From an uncultured Bdellovibrionales bacterium (lineage in GTDB: Bacteria > Bdellovibrionota > Bdellovibrionia > Bdellovibrionales > UBA1609), in contig CALLAU010000007.1 of assembly GCA_938002015.1 (NCBI GenBank), positions 91,745 to 155,744 on the forward strand: DNA of 64,000 nt, in the 5' to 3' direction. Under the pieces are notes generated by a model. It saw only the letters and a program-made list of their open reading frames with translations, did not search any database and was not told where the DNA came from. This document shows positions 35,461 to 44,624 of this stretch, in pieces (position 1 is the stretch's first letter; every line of letters starts with the position of its first letter). Made by a program: the position numbers and the translations under genes.

Positions 35461-35889
35461 TTAAAGACTGGGGGCTTTGGTGCCATCACGATCTATATAA
35501 AACACTTCTTCCAAATACCAACTATCTTTTTTAATAAAAACATACTCATACCCATGAGTCGAAAAAGGAGGGTGCTTTAAAGTCACTTTAGTTTTAACAA
35601 AACACTTATTGTTATCTTCGGTTTCAGATTCAATTGCTTCAACATCCAATGAGTGCATAGAATCACTGCTATAAGCAATAGGCTGCCTCTTTTTATCTGT
35701 TGTGCAGTATTTCTTGATAATGTTATCATAAGAATCTGAGATTATAGCTCGTCCTTTAGCTTCTCTTCTATTCTCTAATTTACTAGCGAAATCACTCCAA
35801 ATTTTATAATCTTTAATAAAACTTAAGGTGATTTCTTTTGGAATGTTCGGTTTTTGATCATCAAATTTTAGTATTTTGGTATCAGTCAT
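35461..35889 (-). CDS. hypothetical cytosolic protein, possibly NTF2-like
   Basis: This 142-residue protein has no signal peptide. It has an N-terminal helix-rich half and a C-terminal half of beta strands ending in YVFIKKDSWYLEEVFYID. A helical start followed by a curved sheet with WYLEEV near the end is what NTF2-like proteins show, but I cannot confirm a family. It converges with recO, with 6 bases between the stops, and stands alone on its strand. Confidence 0.6.
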   Translation of the reverse strand: MTDTKILKFDDQKPNIPKEITLSFIKDYKIWSDFASKLENRREAKGRAIISDSYDNIIKKYCTTDKKRQPIAYSSDSMHSLDVEAIESETEDNNKCFVKTKVTLKHPPFSTHGYEYVFIKKDSWYLEEVFYIDRDGTKAPSL

Positions 35890-36024
35890 AATCTAACATT
35901 AGTCTATATGTTTCTTTAATTTCAATTAAGCTTGCTTAAAAAAATACTTAAGTCTATTTTGAGCCAATTCCTAGGCAGCATTAAGAAGTAGACTAAATTA
36001 GCGTTATTAACTAATGTAAATAAT

Positions 36025-36501
36025 GTGAATAAAGCAGTTTTTCTAGATAGAGATGGCACTATTATTAAGAATATTCCTTATTTAAATGATTATACTAAAA
36101 TTGAATATCTAAAAGGTGTTTTTAAGGCTTTTGATTTCTTAAAAAAAGAAGGGTTTTTATTGGTAATAGTAACAAACCAATCTGGTATTAAGCGAGGCCT
36201 TATTAGCTTAGAACAACTTAAAGAAATTAATGATCAGATAATTAAAGATTTTAAAGCATGTGAAGTTGATTTTGCGGGGATTTATTTTTGTCCACATTTA
36301 GATGAAGGCTGTGAGTGTAGAAAGCCTGAGCCAGGGATGCTTTTAACAGCTTCAAAAGACTTAGATATTGATTTAAGCCAATCCATTATGATTGGAGATT
36401 CTATGAGGGATATTGAAGCTGGTGAGAGAGCTGGCTGTAAGGAAGCCTTTTTAATAGAGGAAGAGGGCTTCTGGGAAAGTTTTGAAGAGACATTTAAATA
36501 A
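36025..36501 (+). CDS. gmhB: D,D-heptose 1,7-bisphosphate 7-phosphatase GmhB
   Basis: GmhB removes the 7-phosphate from heptose bisphosphate in LPS core heptose synthesis. HAD motif I FLDRDGTI, motif II VTNQSG and motif IV IGDSMRDIEAG are present. The zinc-loop Cys/His set of GmhB is there in FCPHLDEGCECRKP. Histidinol-phosphatase relatives share this build, so the heptose assignment is likely but not certain. It starts with GTG without a clear ribosome site. At 158 residues it is near the short end of the family. Confidence 0.85.
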   Translation: MNKAVFLDRDGTIIKNIPYLNDYTKIEYLKGVFKAFDFLKKEGFLLVIVTNQSGIKRGLISLEQLKEINDQIIKDFKACEVDFAGIYFCPHLDEGCECRKPEPGMLLTASKDLDIDLSQSIMIGDSMRDIEAGERAGCKEAFLIEEEGFWESFEETFK

Positions 36502-36511
36502 TTTTTTTAAT

Positions 36512-37441
36512 TCATTTTGAAAGAGGATGGTGGTTATCAAGAGTTTGAGCTAGATCTGACAACTCAAGGTGAGTGTACTTCTCTGTTGCGCTAATGCTCT
36601 TATGCCCAAGTAGATCCTGTAATACCCTTAAATCACTGCCACTTCTAAGAAGGTGTGTAGCGAAACTGTGTCTTAATGAATGTGGTGAGATTTTTTTATG
36701 AGTTATTTTTAAAGATCGGTTCTTAATCCAATTATATACAGTTCTTGTATTGAGAGCTTTATCTCCATAGATATAAGCTTTGTCTTTTAATCTATACTTA
36801 TTAATAGATTTTGAAATGCTTTGGGGTAGACATACTTCTTCAGTATCTCCTCCTTTTCGATTAACTCTGATCTCATGGCTTTTAAAGTTATAGTCTTTAT
36901 TTTTAATGTTGCAGGCCTCAGAAACTCTTAAGCCTCCTCCATACATAAGTAAGCTTACAAGGAGTTCAGAGTTAATGTTTTTATGACTAAATTCTTTTTT
37001 TTGATTTAATTCTTGAATAATACTTTTAAAAAAAGCCTCACACTCTTCAAAGCTTAGATAGTTTGGTAACAGTTTTGCCTTTTTGTTGATTGAGGGTAGT
37101 TTAAAACTTAGGCTTCTCGTACTTTCTCCAGACTCATAGATCCAGTCTAGAAAACCTTTAAGTGTTGAGATCCTTCTTGCTCTACTTGTAGAGCTTAAAT
37201 GCTCTAACTTCTTTGGTAGGCTCTTTAAAACCTTTGAAAATGAGACCTCTATGGAAGGTTTTCTAAGACAGCTTAGAGCCTGATCTTTTGAAAATACTAC
37301 CTCTGGAAGTCCAAAATCGTTAAAAATTTCATTAAAATCAGTCTTCATTGCTCGTAGGCTGTGGGCAGAGTAAAAAGACAAATTTCCCTTATATTTCAGG
37401 TATTTGCAAAAATGAGAGGTTTTAATTTTAAAATCAGACAC
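36512..37441 (-). CDS. Xer-type tyrosine recombinase
   Basis: This 309-residue protein has an N-terminal SAM-like core-binding domain (about 10-120) and a C-terminal catalytic domain with every key residue: Arg in GGGLRVSEA, Lys in RKGGDTEE, His and Arg in SPHSLRHSFATHLL, His in LGHKS, and Tyr in EKYTH. The SPHxLRHSFATHLL motif and overall length match XerC/XerD for chromosome dimer resolution. There is no integron, prophage or attachment-site context, so a housekeeping XerC or XerD is more likely than a mobile integrase. The GTG start has no obvious ribosome site. Confidence 0.88.
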   Translation of the reverse strand: MSDFKIKTSHFCKYLKYKGNLSFYSAHSLRAMKTDFNEIFNDFGLPEVVFSKDQALSCLRKPSIEVSFSKVLKSLPKKLEHLSSTSRARRISTLKGFLDWIYESGESTRSLSFKLPSINKKAKLLPNYLSFEECEAFFKSIIQELNQKKEFSHKNINSELLVSLLMYGGGLRVSEACNIKNKDYNFKSHEIRVNRKGGDTEEVCLPQSISKSINKYRLKDKAYIYGDKALNTRTVYNWIKNRSLKITHKKISPHSLRHSFATHLLRSGSDLRVLQDLLGHKSISATEKYTHLELSDLAQTLDNHHPLSK

Positions 37442-37483
37442 TTATTTAAGTGTAATATTTTTCAAAGAATTTAAAAATATTAC

Positions 37484-37502
37484 TTGCATATTTAATGTGC
37501 AA
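37484..37502. promoter_or_regulatory. imperfect 8-3-8 palindrome, possible operator
   Basis: TTGCATAT-TTA-ATGTGCAA, one mismatch between the arms. It lies about 40 bases upstream of the recombinase start on the minus strand and overlaps the possible -35 of the small RNA on the plus strand. Confidence 0.4.
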
Positions 37503-37518
37503 ATGGTACAAAGGTCCT

Positions 37519-37674
37519 AATACAAAGTCTCAAATCGATACTTTGGTCTGTGAAGGTGCCTCGAGGGTGCTGTAAACAGATAGAGATTAGTTAGTTCAGG
37601 CAGATATGTTTGAAGAAAAAGAAAAAGGGGGATTGGGAGCTTTATTTAAGCTCTTTCAATCCCTCTTTTTTTTT
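37519..37674 (+). ncRNA. candidate small RNA or structured leader
   Basis: A very strong intrinsic terminator (37627-37674) stands on the plus strand with no protein gene behind it; the nearest plus-strand gene ends 1.1 kb earlier with an antisense gene in between. A possible promoter, TTGCAT (37484), 17 bases, then TGG-TACAAA (37507-37512), would give an RNA of about 155 bases. Internal hairpins include CAAAGT/ACTTTG (37523-37545) and TCTGT/ACAGA around 37547-37580. The region could alternatively be an attenuating leader of the sigma54 activator at 37741. I could not match it to 6S, SRP, tmRNA or a known riboswitch. Confidence 0.5.
37627..37674 (+). terminator. strong rho-independent terminator / attenuator hairpin
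   Basis: Outer stem 37627-37635 with 37657-37665, inner stem GAGCTT (37637-37642) with AAGCTC (37648-37653), 5-base loop, then nine Ts. It shows that an in-frame N-terminal extension of the next gene from 37606 is not coding. Confidence 0.88.
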
Positions 37675-37740
37675 GAAAATGGACTGATTTTCTTTGGTTT
37701 GAGGTTTTTGGCACGTATACAGAAAAAAGGAGTAGCACGT

Positions 37741-38805
37741 ATGTCTAATGAAAACAGTGGATTTCCACAAAGAACACCATCTGTAATCAATACAGGTAAG
37801 CACTTTCCTAGAATCCCTCTTGGTCAGTCGCAAAAAGTCTTTTCAAACAAAGAAATCGTTTATCAGTCTGATGTTATGGTTCAGTTAATGGGTATGGTTG
37901 ATCGTGTTGCCCCATCTAGTGCCACAGTATTAGTTCTTGGTGAAAGTGGAACTGGTAAAGAGCTTATTGCTCAAGCTATGCATGAAAAGTCGAATAGAAG
38001 TAATAAGCCTTTTGTAGCTATTAACTGCGGAGCTTTAAGAGAAACTCTTTTAGAGAGTGAACTTTTTGGTCACGAAAAAGGAGCTTTTACGGGAGCTTAT
38101 GCTAGAAAAATTGGTTTAGCTGAAGCTGCAAACGGAGGAACTCTTTTCTTAGATGAAATTGGTGAACTATCTCACGGGATTCAAGCTAAGTTATTAAGAT
38201 TCTTACAAGAAGGTGAAGTTTATAGAGTTGGTGGTAAAGAGCCAATTAAAGTTGATATTAGACTGATCTCTGCAACAAACAGAGAGCTTGAAAAAGAAGT
38301 GGCTAATGGAAACTTTAGAGAAGACCTTTATTACAGAATTAATACAATCACTGTAAGTTCTCCTCCACTTAGAAAAAGGAAAGAAGATATTCCTGCTTTA
38401 GTGGATCATTTCTTAACTACAGGAGCGCATAGATATTTAAATAGAGGTTTAAAGATTTCAGCTGAAGCTTTGGATGTACTTTTAAAGTATGACTGGCCAG
38501 GTAATATCAGAGAACTACAAAACGTTTGTGAAAGGCTGCAAATTCTTTCTGAAGGTGAAATAGTTTCTGTAAATGATTTACCTGATTATGTTAAAACTCC
38601 AGAAGAGAAGCTTTTTATTGATGATTATGATCCAGCTGTAACTCTTCATGAGCTAGAAAGAAGATACATATTAAAAGCACTTAATCATTTTGAAGGTAAT
38701 AAAACTCAAGCAGCTAATGCTTTAGGTATTACGATCAAAACGCTTTACAATAAGCTTCATGAGTATGGTGAGTTTGATAAGTACGCTATTCACTCTAGAA
38801 CATAA
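37741..38805 (+). CDS. sigma54-dependent transcriptional activator (no receiver domain)
   Basis: This 354-residue protein has a short N-terminal region of about 45 residues and then a complete AAA+ sigma54-activator domain: Walker A GESGTGKE (about 67-74), the sigma54-contact loop GAFTGA (114-119), Walker B LFLDEIGEL, and the WPGNIREL sensor region. A Fis-type HTH lies at about 315-350 (NKTQAANALGITIKTLYNKL). There is no receiver, GAF or FHA domain, so activity is probably set by another protein or by its own level. AAGGAG at 37727-37732 fixes the ATG at 37741. Confidence 0.92.
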   Translation: MSNENSGFPQRTPSVINTGKHFPRIPLGQSQKVFSNKEIVYQSDVMVQLMGMVDRVAPSSATVLVLGESGTGKELIAQAMHEKSNRSNKPFVAINCGALRETLLESELFGHEKGAFTGAYARKIGLAEAANGGTLFLDEIGELSHGIQAKLLRFLQEGEVYRVGGKEPIKVDIRLISATNRELEKEVANGNFREDLYYRINTITVSSPPLRKRKEDIPALVDHFLTTGAHRYLNRGLKISAEALDVLLKYDWPGNIRELQNVCERLQILSEGEIVSVNDLPDYVKTPEEKLFIDDYDPAVTLHELERRYILKALNHFEGNKTQAANALGITIKTLYNKLHEYGEFDKYAIHSRT

Positions 38806-38870
38806 GCGTTAATCTTAAAGCTTAAAGAGTTTAGAAAAAAACTGATCTTTAGAGCTTAGTAAATTAAAAA

Positions 38871-38899
38871 GGAGTTCCAATTTGGAGCTCCTTTTTTTT
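38871..38899 (+). terminator. rho-independent terminator
   Basis: The stem GGAGTTCC / GGAGCTCC (one G-T pair) closes an AATTT-type loop and is followed by eight Ts. Confidence 0.9.
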
Positions 38900-39171
38900 A
38901 TTAAAACCACTGCTTTTTAAATAAGCGCACTAATAAATCTTCTCGAATATATCGAACTTGAGAGACTAATAATTAATCAAAACTAGACTTAAGTGTTAAA
39001 TTCTTAAAAAAAAATTAATCTCCTTAGTGGTTGCAAAATAGCTTTTTAGATAAAAAAACGAAGCCTTAAAAAGCCCTGCTTATCAGTGTTAGAAAGTGTG
39101 TGATGTTTTTTAACAATACAAAAACTCCTTAATATTCTGCTTTTCCCCTATGAAGCACTGCGCTTTAAAAC

Positions 39172-39200
39172 TTGTAAGCCTAGTTTTCTCTACGTAAAAT
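39172..39200 (+). promoter_or_regulatory. sigma70-type promoter of the barrel gene
   Basis: TTGTAA (39172-39177), exactly 17 bases, then TAAAAT (39195-39200), placing a start site near 39207 and a leader of about 35 bases with AAGGAG before the ATG at 39243. Confidence 0.6.
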
Positions 39201-39242
39201 TTTAGATGCAACAAATAATAAAACATTAACAAGGAGATAATA

Positions 39243-39764
39243 ATGAGAAATTTATTAATTACTACACTAGTTGCTCTAGGATTTTCATTTTCTGCAAACG
39301 CTGGAGAATTAGTTTTCTCTGGAATAGCTGAAGGTAACGGTACAGCTGGTGGAGTTGTAATTAACGATGAAGATGCTGGTGATAACACGGTTTTTGGGTT
39401 CAATGGCGAATACTATAAGTCTATGTCAGATGCGCTTCAAATTGGTGGAAGATTTGGATTTGCTGATGCTGATGCAGCTGAAACACAAATTACAATTGCA
39501 ATTTTAGGTCGTTATAACCTAGGTGAAGAAATGAATACTTCAATGTTTGCTTTTGGTGGTGTTTCTCAGATTCAAGGTCTTGGATTTGCTGATGTTAGCC
39601 AAACTAACATACACTTAGGTTTTGGTAAAAGATTTGCTTTAGCTGAAAACATCACTTGGCAGCCAAGTGTTGAAGTTAGAATGGCTATGGCGGGTGACGC
39701 TGATGAAGGTATGTCAATCTACCTTAACCTTCTATCATTCGGTGGAATGGTTGACCTATTCTAA
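39243..39764 (+). CDS. small outer-membrane beta-barrel protein
   Basis: A signal peptide (about 1-20, ending SANAG) precedes about 150 residues of alternating strands rich in Gly, Ala and aromatics. Examples are NTVFGFNGEYYKS, ALQIGGRFGFADAD and TSMFAFGGVSQIQ. The C-terminus GGMVDLF ends in Phe, the usual BAM signal. It probably forms an 8-stranded barrel of OmpA/OmpW size. It is monocistronic, with its own promoter and terminator, and the ribosome site is strong, which suggests an abundant protein. Confidence 0.8.
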   Translation: MRNLLITTLVALGFSFSANAGELVFSGIAEGNGTAGGVVINDEDAGDNTVFGFNGEYYKSMSDALQIGGRFGFADADAAETQITIAILGRYNLGEEMNTSMFAFGGVSQIQGLGFADVSQTNIHLGFGKRFALAENITWQPSVEVRMAMAGDADEGMSIYLNLLSFGGMVDLF

Positions 39765-39796
39765 TTTTAGATTCGTCTAGAATTAAAATAAAAGAG

Positions 39797-39825
39797 CCCG
39801 GAGTTAATAGCTTCGGGTTTTTTTT
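39797..39825 (+). terminator. rho-independent terminator of the barrel gene
   Basis: The stem CCCGGAG / CTTCGGG (one G-T pair) has a 7-base loop and is followed by eight Ts. Confidence 0.88.
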
Positions 39826-39880
39826 GTATCTAAAATATGTGGAGAGTATAGGTATATACTTTATAAATATAGTGAAACAA

Positions 39881-39913
39881 AAAAAGCCTAACTTAATAAG
39901 TTAGGCTTTTTTT
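39881..39913. terminator. bidirectional terminator
   Basis: The perfect stem GCCTAACTT / AAGTTAGGC has a 3-base loop, with A-run on the left and T-run on the right, so it can work on both strands. It lies between the convergent barrel gene and the Lys-rich protein gene, and serves the latter on the minus strand. Confidence 0.88.
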
Positions 39914-39944
39914 ATGATGTAATGATTAATGTGTATAAGCTTAT

Positions 39945-40712
39945 TTAGAAATAACTAGCGTCATCGTCCTCATCTCCTTCAATAAGATCTTCTAAGTCTT
40001 CATAGAGCTCATCTTCAGGGTCGTCACCTATTTCAATTTCAGGAGAGTCAATATTATCTACCATAAGGTCATTAATAGCAGTTGTGTGATCTTCTTCTCC
40101 TTCGGTGTCATCTGAAGAGTCAGTTTTTTGAGAATCAGTTTTTTTAATTACAAAAGGGTTGATAGGAGTAACATAAGACTTGCTTGTAAGGATCTCCTCA
40201 AGGTTTGGGGTCTCTGGTTTGTCATTCTTCTTCTTGCTTGTTGCGGTACTAGAGGTTTCACCTTTTTGCTTTAAAGCTTTAATACTTTCAGCAACCTTTA
40301 AAGCTTTAGCCCTTCTTGCCTTTGCTTCTTTTTGAGAGATTTTTTTAGTTTTAGGCGCAGTTTTTTTCTTAGCTACCTTCTTTTTAGTTACTTTCTTCTT
40401 AGCTACCTTCTTTTTACTAGTAGTTTTCTTTTTGGTTGTAGCTTTTTTCTTAGTTGTCTTTTTCTTGGTAGCCTTTTTTTTGGTTACAGCTTTTTTCTTA
40501 GTTGTTTTCTTCTTAGCGGTTTTCTTTTTTGCAACTTTCTTTTTACTAGTGGTCTTCTTTTTAGCCGCAGCTTTCTTTTTGGTTGTAGCTTTCTTTTTAG
40601 TTACTTTCTTCCTTGTAGAAGCTTTTTTAGCTATTTTCTTTTTAGTAACCTTCTTCTTACTAGCTGTCTTTTTCTTAGTAGTTTTCTTTTTAGTGACTTT
40701 TTTCTTCGCCAT
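39945..40712 (-). CDS. histone H1-like Lys-rich protein with acidic tail
   Basis: Residues 1 to about 125 are almost only Lys, Thr, Ala, Ser and Val in repeating KKKxTxKKK-type units, as in bacterial histone H1-like proteins and the tails of AlgP or chlamydial Hc2. They should bind DNA or RNA without sequence preference. Residues about 125-150 are a short basic helix. From about 170 on the protein becomes acidic and ends in runs of Glu and Asp (about 205-255). The acidic tail could mask or tune the basic part. The repeat-based codons make the DNA itself repetitive. There is no signal peptide. Confidence 0.78.
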   Translation of the reverse strand: MAKKKVTKKKTTKKKTASKKKVTKKKIAKKASTRKKVTKKKATTKKKAAAKKKTTSKKKVAKKKTAKKKTTKKKAVTKKKATKKKTTKKKATTKKKTTSKKKVAKKKVTKKKVAKKKTAPKTKKISQKEAKARRAKALKVAESIKALKQKGETSSTATSKKKNDKPETPNLEEILTSKSYVTPINPFVIKKTDSQKTDSSDDTEGEEDHTTAINDLMVDNIDSPEIEIGDDPEDELYEDLEDLIEGDEDDDASYF

Positions 40713-40834
40713 ACGTAATAACCCCCAAATTGTCTTAACTTACATAATGAGGATTATTTTATTTAGGGGCAAGTCTGAAATTACTTAAGTGACACTTAGG
40801 TAATTCTTTTGATTTAGGAGAGTCTAATCATTTT

Positions 40835-41545
40835 TTATTTAATGCTTTCAATTAGTGCAGTTAACTCTCTAGGAAGTTGAATACTAAAGAAGACTCCGCC
40901 TTTATGGTTTGCTGTTGGACTCAAGAGATGAATGTAACCAACAGTTTGGCCTTTAGATTTTATAGGAAACTTAAAAGTGAGCGGAAGTCTAATGTTGGTC
41001 TCTGCGTAAAGGGCAATGTAGTCAGCTGCAAGGTATGCATATGCGTTTGAACCACTTCTACTGATAGGAAAACCAAACGATGGTGGTTCCCCTCCTGGAA
41101 TCCCTGGTAGAGGCCTGCCGCCTGGAAGCTCACTTACATTATTACTTAAATCTAAGTATTTATTAAGAGGTATAGAAAGGACTATAGTGTTATCTAGAGT
41201 ACTTGTGACAAAGCTTACATTAGGAAACTTAGGAAGACTTCCTTCGATTCCAAGTTCAATCCCACCTAAGTTAAGAGGCATAAGAATCTCTAGTGCATTA
41301 GTGATTGAGTTATACCTTAAAACCTCAGCTGACCCAAAAATACTGTTATTACCTAAAGTTGCTGAAAATGCGACATCAGGGTCTAAAGGGTCCTCTCCGT
41401 CACCAGGTTCTTCTGAAGGAGGGTTGTTGGTATTTGAGCCAGTGTTACTCCCGTTATCAGAACTGCTAAAATCAGCGGGTGTAAAACCATTTCCACAGCC
41501 TGTTAAAGTAATAATTAGAGTAAATAGAGTTACGAGTTTTTTCAT
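40835..41545 (-). CDS. lipoprotein of unknown function
   Basis: From the ATG at 41545, with GAGGAGAT upstream, the signal ends in lipobox LTGC. A long Ser/Asn/Gly/Pro/Asp linker (about 20-55) is followed by a beta-rich domain with a Pro/Gly insertion (about 140-160, around RPLPGIPGGEPPSFG). A TTG start at 41560 is in frame but less likely. I do not recognise the domain. It is probably at the cell surface or on the periplasmic face of the outer membrane. Confidence 0.7.
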   Translation of the reverse strand: MKKLVTLFTLIITLTGCGNGFTPADFSSSDNGSNTGSNTNNPPSEEPGDGEDPLDPDVAFSATLGNNSIFGSAEVLRYNSITNALEILMPLNLGGIELGIEGSLPKFPNVSFVTSTLDNTIVLSIPLNKYLDLSNNVSELPGGRPLPGIPGGEPPSFGFPISRSGSNAYAYLAADYIALYAETNIRLPLTFKFPIKSKGQTVGYIHLLSPTANHKGGVFFSIQLPRELTALIESIK

Positions 41546-41903
41546 TTTTAATCTCCTCAAAAAAAAATAAGAGAACGTATAATAATATTGTTCTTACATA
41601 AGGCTCTTCGTCTGATGGCCAAAAGGCTTAAGATAAAAGTCTTAAAGTATGTGCTTGAAACCTAGAGTTTAAGAAAAGCTTTATAAAAGTAGAAAACTTT
41701 TATGCAGTTTGTGTTTTGAAAAGTACTAGTGAGGCAGGTCCTGTAAAAAAGATTTTCAAAAAAAGGGTAAGTCTTAAGATGCTATAAAATATAAAGATAG
41801 AGCAGAGTTTGTGTGTAAAAAGATGTTTATGAGTACTTTAGTGGAAGTCTTGACATAAAAAAAATCAAACACAGATTAAAAGTAGATAAGGAGAAATGAG
41901 CAA
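41546..41903 (+). other. intergenic region upstream of clpB
   Basis: These 358 bases lie between the divergent lipoprotein gene and clpB. There is a perfect TTGACA at 41850-41855 but only poor -10 candidates (GATTAA at 41874-41879, 18 bases on). I see no heat-shock -10 of the CCCCAT type and no CIRCE repeat. A weak TTAAGA/TCTTAA inverted repeat lies near 41628-41645. Confidence 0.45.
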
Positions 41904-44468
41904 ATGGATAAGAACACTCAACTTACACAAATGGTTCAGCTAAGTATTCAAAATGCCTATGAAAAGTCTCTTTCTGAGGGGTTTTCAGAGGTTTCTCTTG
42001 GTATGGTTTTAAGTGAGCTTTATAAGCAAAAAGATGGGCTTTTTTATAAATTTTTTAATGAGCATAAGTTTTCAAAAAAAGAAGTAACAGCTGCGCTTGC
42101 TGAAGATTCTGCTCCTAAGCTTTCAAATCAGAATAACCAGATTCCTTTTTCAACAGGCTTTCAAAAAGCTTTAGTAGTTGCCACAAGCAAGCTTAGAGAC
42201 TTTAGAGATAGTTTTGTTTCTACTGAACATTTTCTTTTTTATGGAATATCTGAACCAAACTCCGCTTTAGGAAAACTTTATAAGGGGAGAGATTTTACAG
42301 AAAACTCAATTAAAGACTGGATAAGGAAAGTAAGAGACGGAAAAGCTGTTGATACTGATAACCCAGATAGTACAAGAGAGGTTTTAAAAAAGTATTGTAG
42401 AGATCTTACAGAGCTTGCTGAAAACAATAAACTTGATCCTGTTATTGGAAGAAATGATGAAATTAGAAGAGTGATACAAGTTTTATCAAGAAGAACAAAA
42501 AACAACCCTGTTCTTATTGGAGAGCCGGGAGTTGGTAAAACAGCAATTATTGAAGGTTTAGCAAAAAGAATAGTTGATCAAGACATTCCTGATTCATTAA
42601 TTGGAAAGCAGATTCTAACTCTAGATATGGGGCTATTAGTTGCCGGGGCTAAGTATAGAGGCGAGTTTGAAGAGCGTTTAAAAGGAGTCATTGATGAAGT
42701 AAAAAAGAGCAATGGTCAGATTATTCTTTTTATTGATGAACTACACACTCTTGTTGGTGCAGGTAAAACAGAAGGTGCTATGGATGCTGGACAGCTTTTA
42801 AAACCAGCACTCTCGCGTGGAGAATTAAGGCTTATTGGTGCAACAACTCTTGATGAGTACAAAAAATATATTGAAAAAGACAAAGCTTTAGAAAGAAGAT
42901 TTCAAAGTACTTTAGTTGAAGAACCTTCAAAAGAAGATGCTTTATCCATTTTAAGAGGTTTAAAAGAGAAATATGAACTTCATCATGGAGTAAAAATTAA
43001 AGATGCAGCCCTTGTTGCAGCAGTTGAGCTGAGTGACCGCTACATTAGTCATCGTTTTCTTCCAGATAAAGCGATTGATTTAATTGATGAGGCTGCAAGT
43101 CAGTTAAATATAGAAACGACAAGTGTTCCTTTAGAAATTGATCAGCTTGGAAGAGAAATCCTAAGACTTCAAGTTGAGCAAAAAGCTTTAGAGAGCGAAG
43201 GGGATTTGGCATCTCAAGAGAGGCTAAAAGAGGTTAAATCTTTAATAGAAGAAAAGACTAGGGAAAAGGGGCAACTTAATAAAATTTGGGAAGCAGATAA
43301 GAAAATCTTACTTAATCATAAAAGTCTTAAGGCAGAGCTTGAAAGTTTAAAGAATGAGATTAATAAAGCTGAAAAAAATGGTGAGCTTGAAAAAGCTGCT
43401 CAGCTTAAATACGGAAGACTTCCGGAGGTTGAAAAGCTTTTAAAAGAAGAGGAGCTTGCACCTCAGCAATCAACAAAGCTTTTAAAAGAAAGTGTTGATG
43501 TAGATGAGGTAGCAAAAGTGATTTCATCATGGACTAAAATTCCAGTTTCTAAACTTGTTGATACTCAAAGAGAGAAAATTTTAAAGTTAAATGAGTTTTT
43601 AAAGAAGCGAGTTGTTGGGCAGGATGAAGCTTTAGAGGCAGTCTCTAAGACAGTTTTAAGGTCAAAGGCGGGTTTAGCTGACCCTTCAAAACCTGTAGGA
43701 ACTTTTCTTTTCCTTGGTCCAACAGGAGTTGGAAAAACAGAGACTGTAAAAGCGCTTTCAGAGCAACTTTTTGATGATGAGAACAAAGTAATAAGAATTG
43801 ATATGAGTGAATATATGGAAAAGCACTCAGTCTCAAGACTTATTGGTGCCCCTCCAGGGTATATCGGGCATGATGAAGGGGGGCAGCTAACTGAAAAAGT
43901 AAGAAGAAATCCTTTTTCTGTAATTTTATTTGATGAGATTGAAAAAGCTCACCCAGATGTGTTTAATGTTCTTCTTCAAGTTTTTGATGATGGAAGGCTT
44001 ACAGATGGGCAGGGGCGTTTGGTTGATTTTAAGAATACTATTATTGTTATGACATCAAATCTTGGTGTTGATGAGTTTAGTGGTGATAGAAAAAAAGACT
44101 ATGAAAGCCTTGATAAAGTACTTTTAAATAGCTTTAGGCCAGAGTTTTTAAATAGAATAGATGAAAAACTTATTTTTAATTCTTTAGGTGATGATCAGCT
44201 TATTAAAATAGTAGATATTTTAATTGAAGAAGTTAAATCAAGATTAGGGGCTAAAAAAATTAAAATGAAAGTTGATAAAAAAGCAAAGAAGCTTATTTAT
44301 AAAAAAGGTTATAACCCTACTTTTGGTGCGAGACCTTTAAAAAGAACTATTGAGCAAGAGCTTGTAAACCCACTTTCAATGATGATCATAGAAAATAAAC
44401 TCAATGAAGGGTCTAGTGTTGAAGTCTCTGGAACGGACCTTGGTCTGGTCTTTGAAGTGGTCCTATAA
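41904..44468 (+). CDS. clpB: ClpB-type disaggregase (AAA+ chaperone)
   Basis: ClpB threads aggregated proteins through a hexameric pore together with DnaK. The build is complete at 854 residues: a Clp N-domain (about 1-150, divergent), AAA1 with GEPGVGKT and [13 protein letters not shown], a coiled-coil middle domain (about 405-525, typical of ClpB rather than ClpA or ClpC), and AAA2 with GPTGVGKT and [14 protein letters not shown]. The pore-loop segment [12 protein letters not shown] and the C-terminal [11 protein letters not shown] are present. GGAG lies 11 bases before the ATG, and a terminator follows. Confidence 0.93.
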   Translation: MDKNTQLTQMVQLSIQNAYEKSLSEGFSEVSLGMVLSELYKQKDGLFYKFFNEHKFSKKEVTAALAEDSAPKLSNQNNQIPFSTGFQKALVVATSKLRDFRDSFVSTEHFLFYGISEPNSALGKLYKGRDFTENSIKDWIRKVRDGKAVDTDNPDSTREVLKKYCRDLTELAENNKLDPVIGRNDEIRRVIQVLSRRTKNNPVLIGEPGVGKTAIIEGLAKRIVDQDIPDSLIGKQILTLDMGLLVAGAKYRGEFEERLKGVIDEVKKSNGQIILFIDELHTLVGAGKTEGAMDAGQLLKPALSRGELRLIGATTLDEYKKYIEKDKALERRFQSTLVEEPSKEDALSILRGLKEKYELHHGVKIKDAALVAAVELSDRYISHRFLPDKAIDLIDEAASQLNIETTSVPLEIDQLGREILRLQVEQKALESEGDLASQERLKEVKSLIEEKTREKGQLNKIWEADKKILLNHKSLKAELESLKNEINKAEKNGELEKAAQLKYGRLPEVEKLLKEEELAPQQSTKLLKESVDVDEVAKVISSWTKIPVSKLVDTQREKILKLNEFLKKRVVGQDEALEAVSKTVLRSKAGLADPSKPVGTFLFLGPTGVGKTETVKALSEQLFDDENKVIRIDMSEYMEKHSVSRLIGAPPGYIGHDEGGQLTEKVRRNPFSVILFDEIEKAHPDVFNVLLQVFDDGRLTDGQGRLVDFKNTIIVMTSNLGVDEFSGDRKKDYESLDKVLLNSFRPEFLNRIDEKLIFNSLGDDQLIKIVDILIEEVKSRLGAKKIKMKVDKKAKKLIYKKGYNPTFGARPLKRTIEQELVNPLSMMIIENKLNEGSSVEVSGTDLGLVFEVVL

Positions 44469-44504
44469 ATAAATTAAACACTTTTAAAGCAAAGTGTGGA
44501 TCAG

Positions 44505-44537
44505 GAGAAAGTTATAACATGGCTTTCTCTTTTTTTT
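44505..44537 (+). terminator. rho-independent terminator of clpB
   Basis: The stem GAGAAAG / CTTTCTC has an 11-base interior and is followed by eight Ts. Confidence 0.85.
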
Positions 44538-44624
44538 GTCTAATTAAAATATAAAGGCTACTTTTATATTATTACTTTTATCTTAAGACCAAAGTTTAAG
44601 AGACCATAGTCCGACTTACTTGTT

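Larger units (their letters stand above)
38806..39242 (+). other. intergenic region with terminator and promoter
   Basis: This 437-base stretch begins with the terminator of the sigma54 activator gene (38871-38899). The middle (38900-39170) is AT-rich with no ORF and no repeat I can name. The end holds the promoter and AAGGAG ribosome site of the barrel gene. Confidence 0.7.

Noticed and set aside
36512..37441. phage or integrative-element integrase
   Set aside because: No attachment repeats, tRNA, phage genes or composition shift surround it, and the motifs fit XerC/XerD.
37708..37726. sigma54 promoter (TTGGCACG)
   Set aside because: The -24 half looks good, but the -12 position has GA instead of GC, and it lies inside the ribosome-site region of the gene.
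37606..37740. N-terminal extension of the sigma54 activator
   Set aside because: The stretch contains a strong terminator hairpin, and the correctly spaced AAGGAG is just before the ATG at 37741.
40332..40788. two plus-strand open frames rich in Phe, Leu and Val
   Set aside because: They are the complement of the Lys-rich repeats (AAG/AAA read as CTT/TTT) and look like membrane proteins only for that reason.
41850..41879. heat-shock or strong sigma70 promoter for clpB
   Set aside because: TTGACA is perfect, but no acceptable -10 lies at the right distance, and no sigma32 or CIRCE element is visible.
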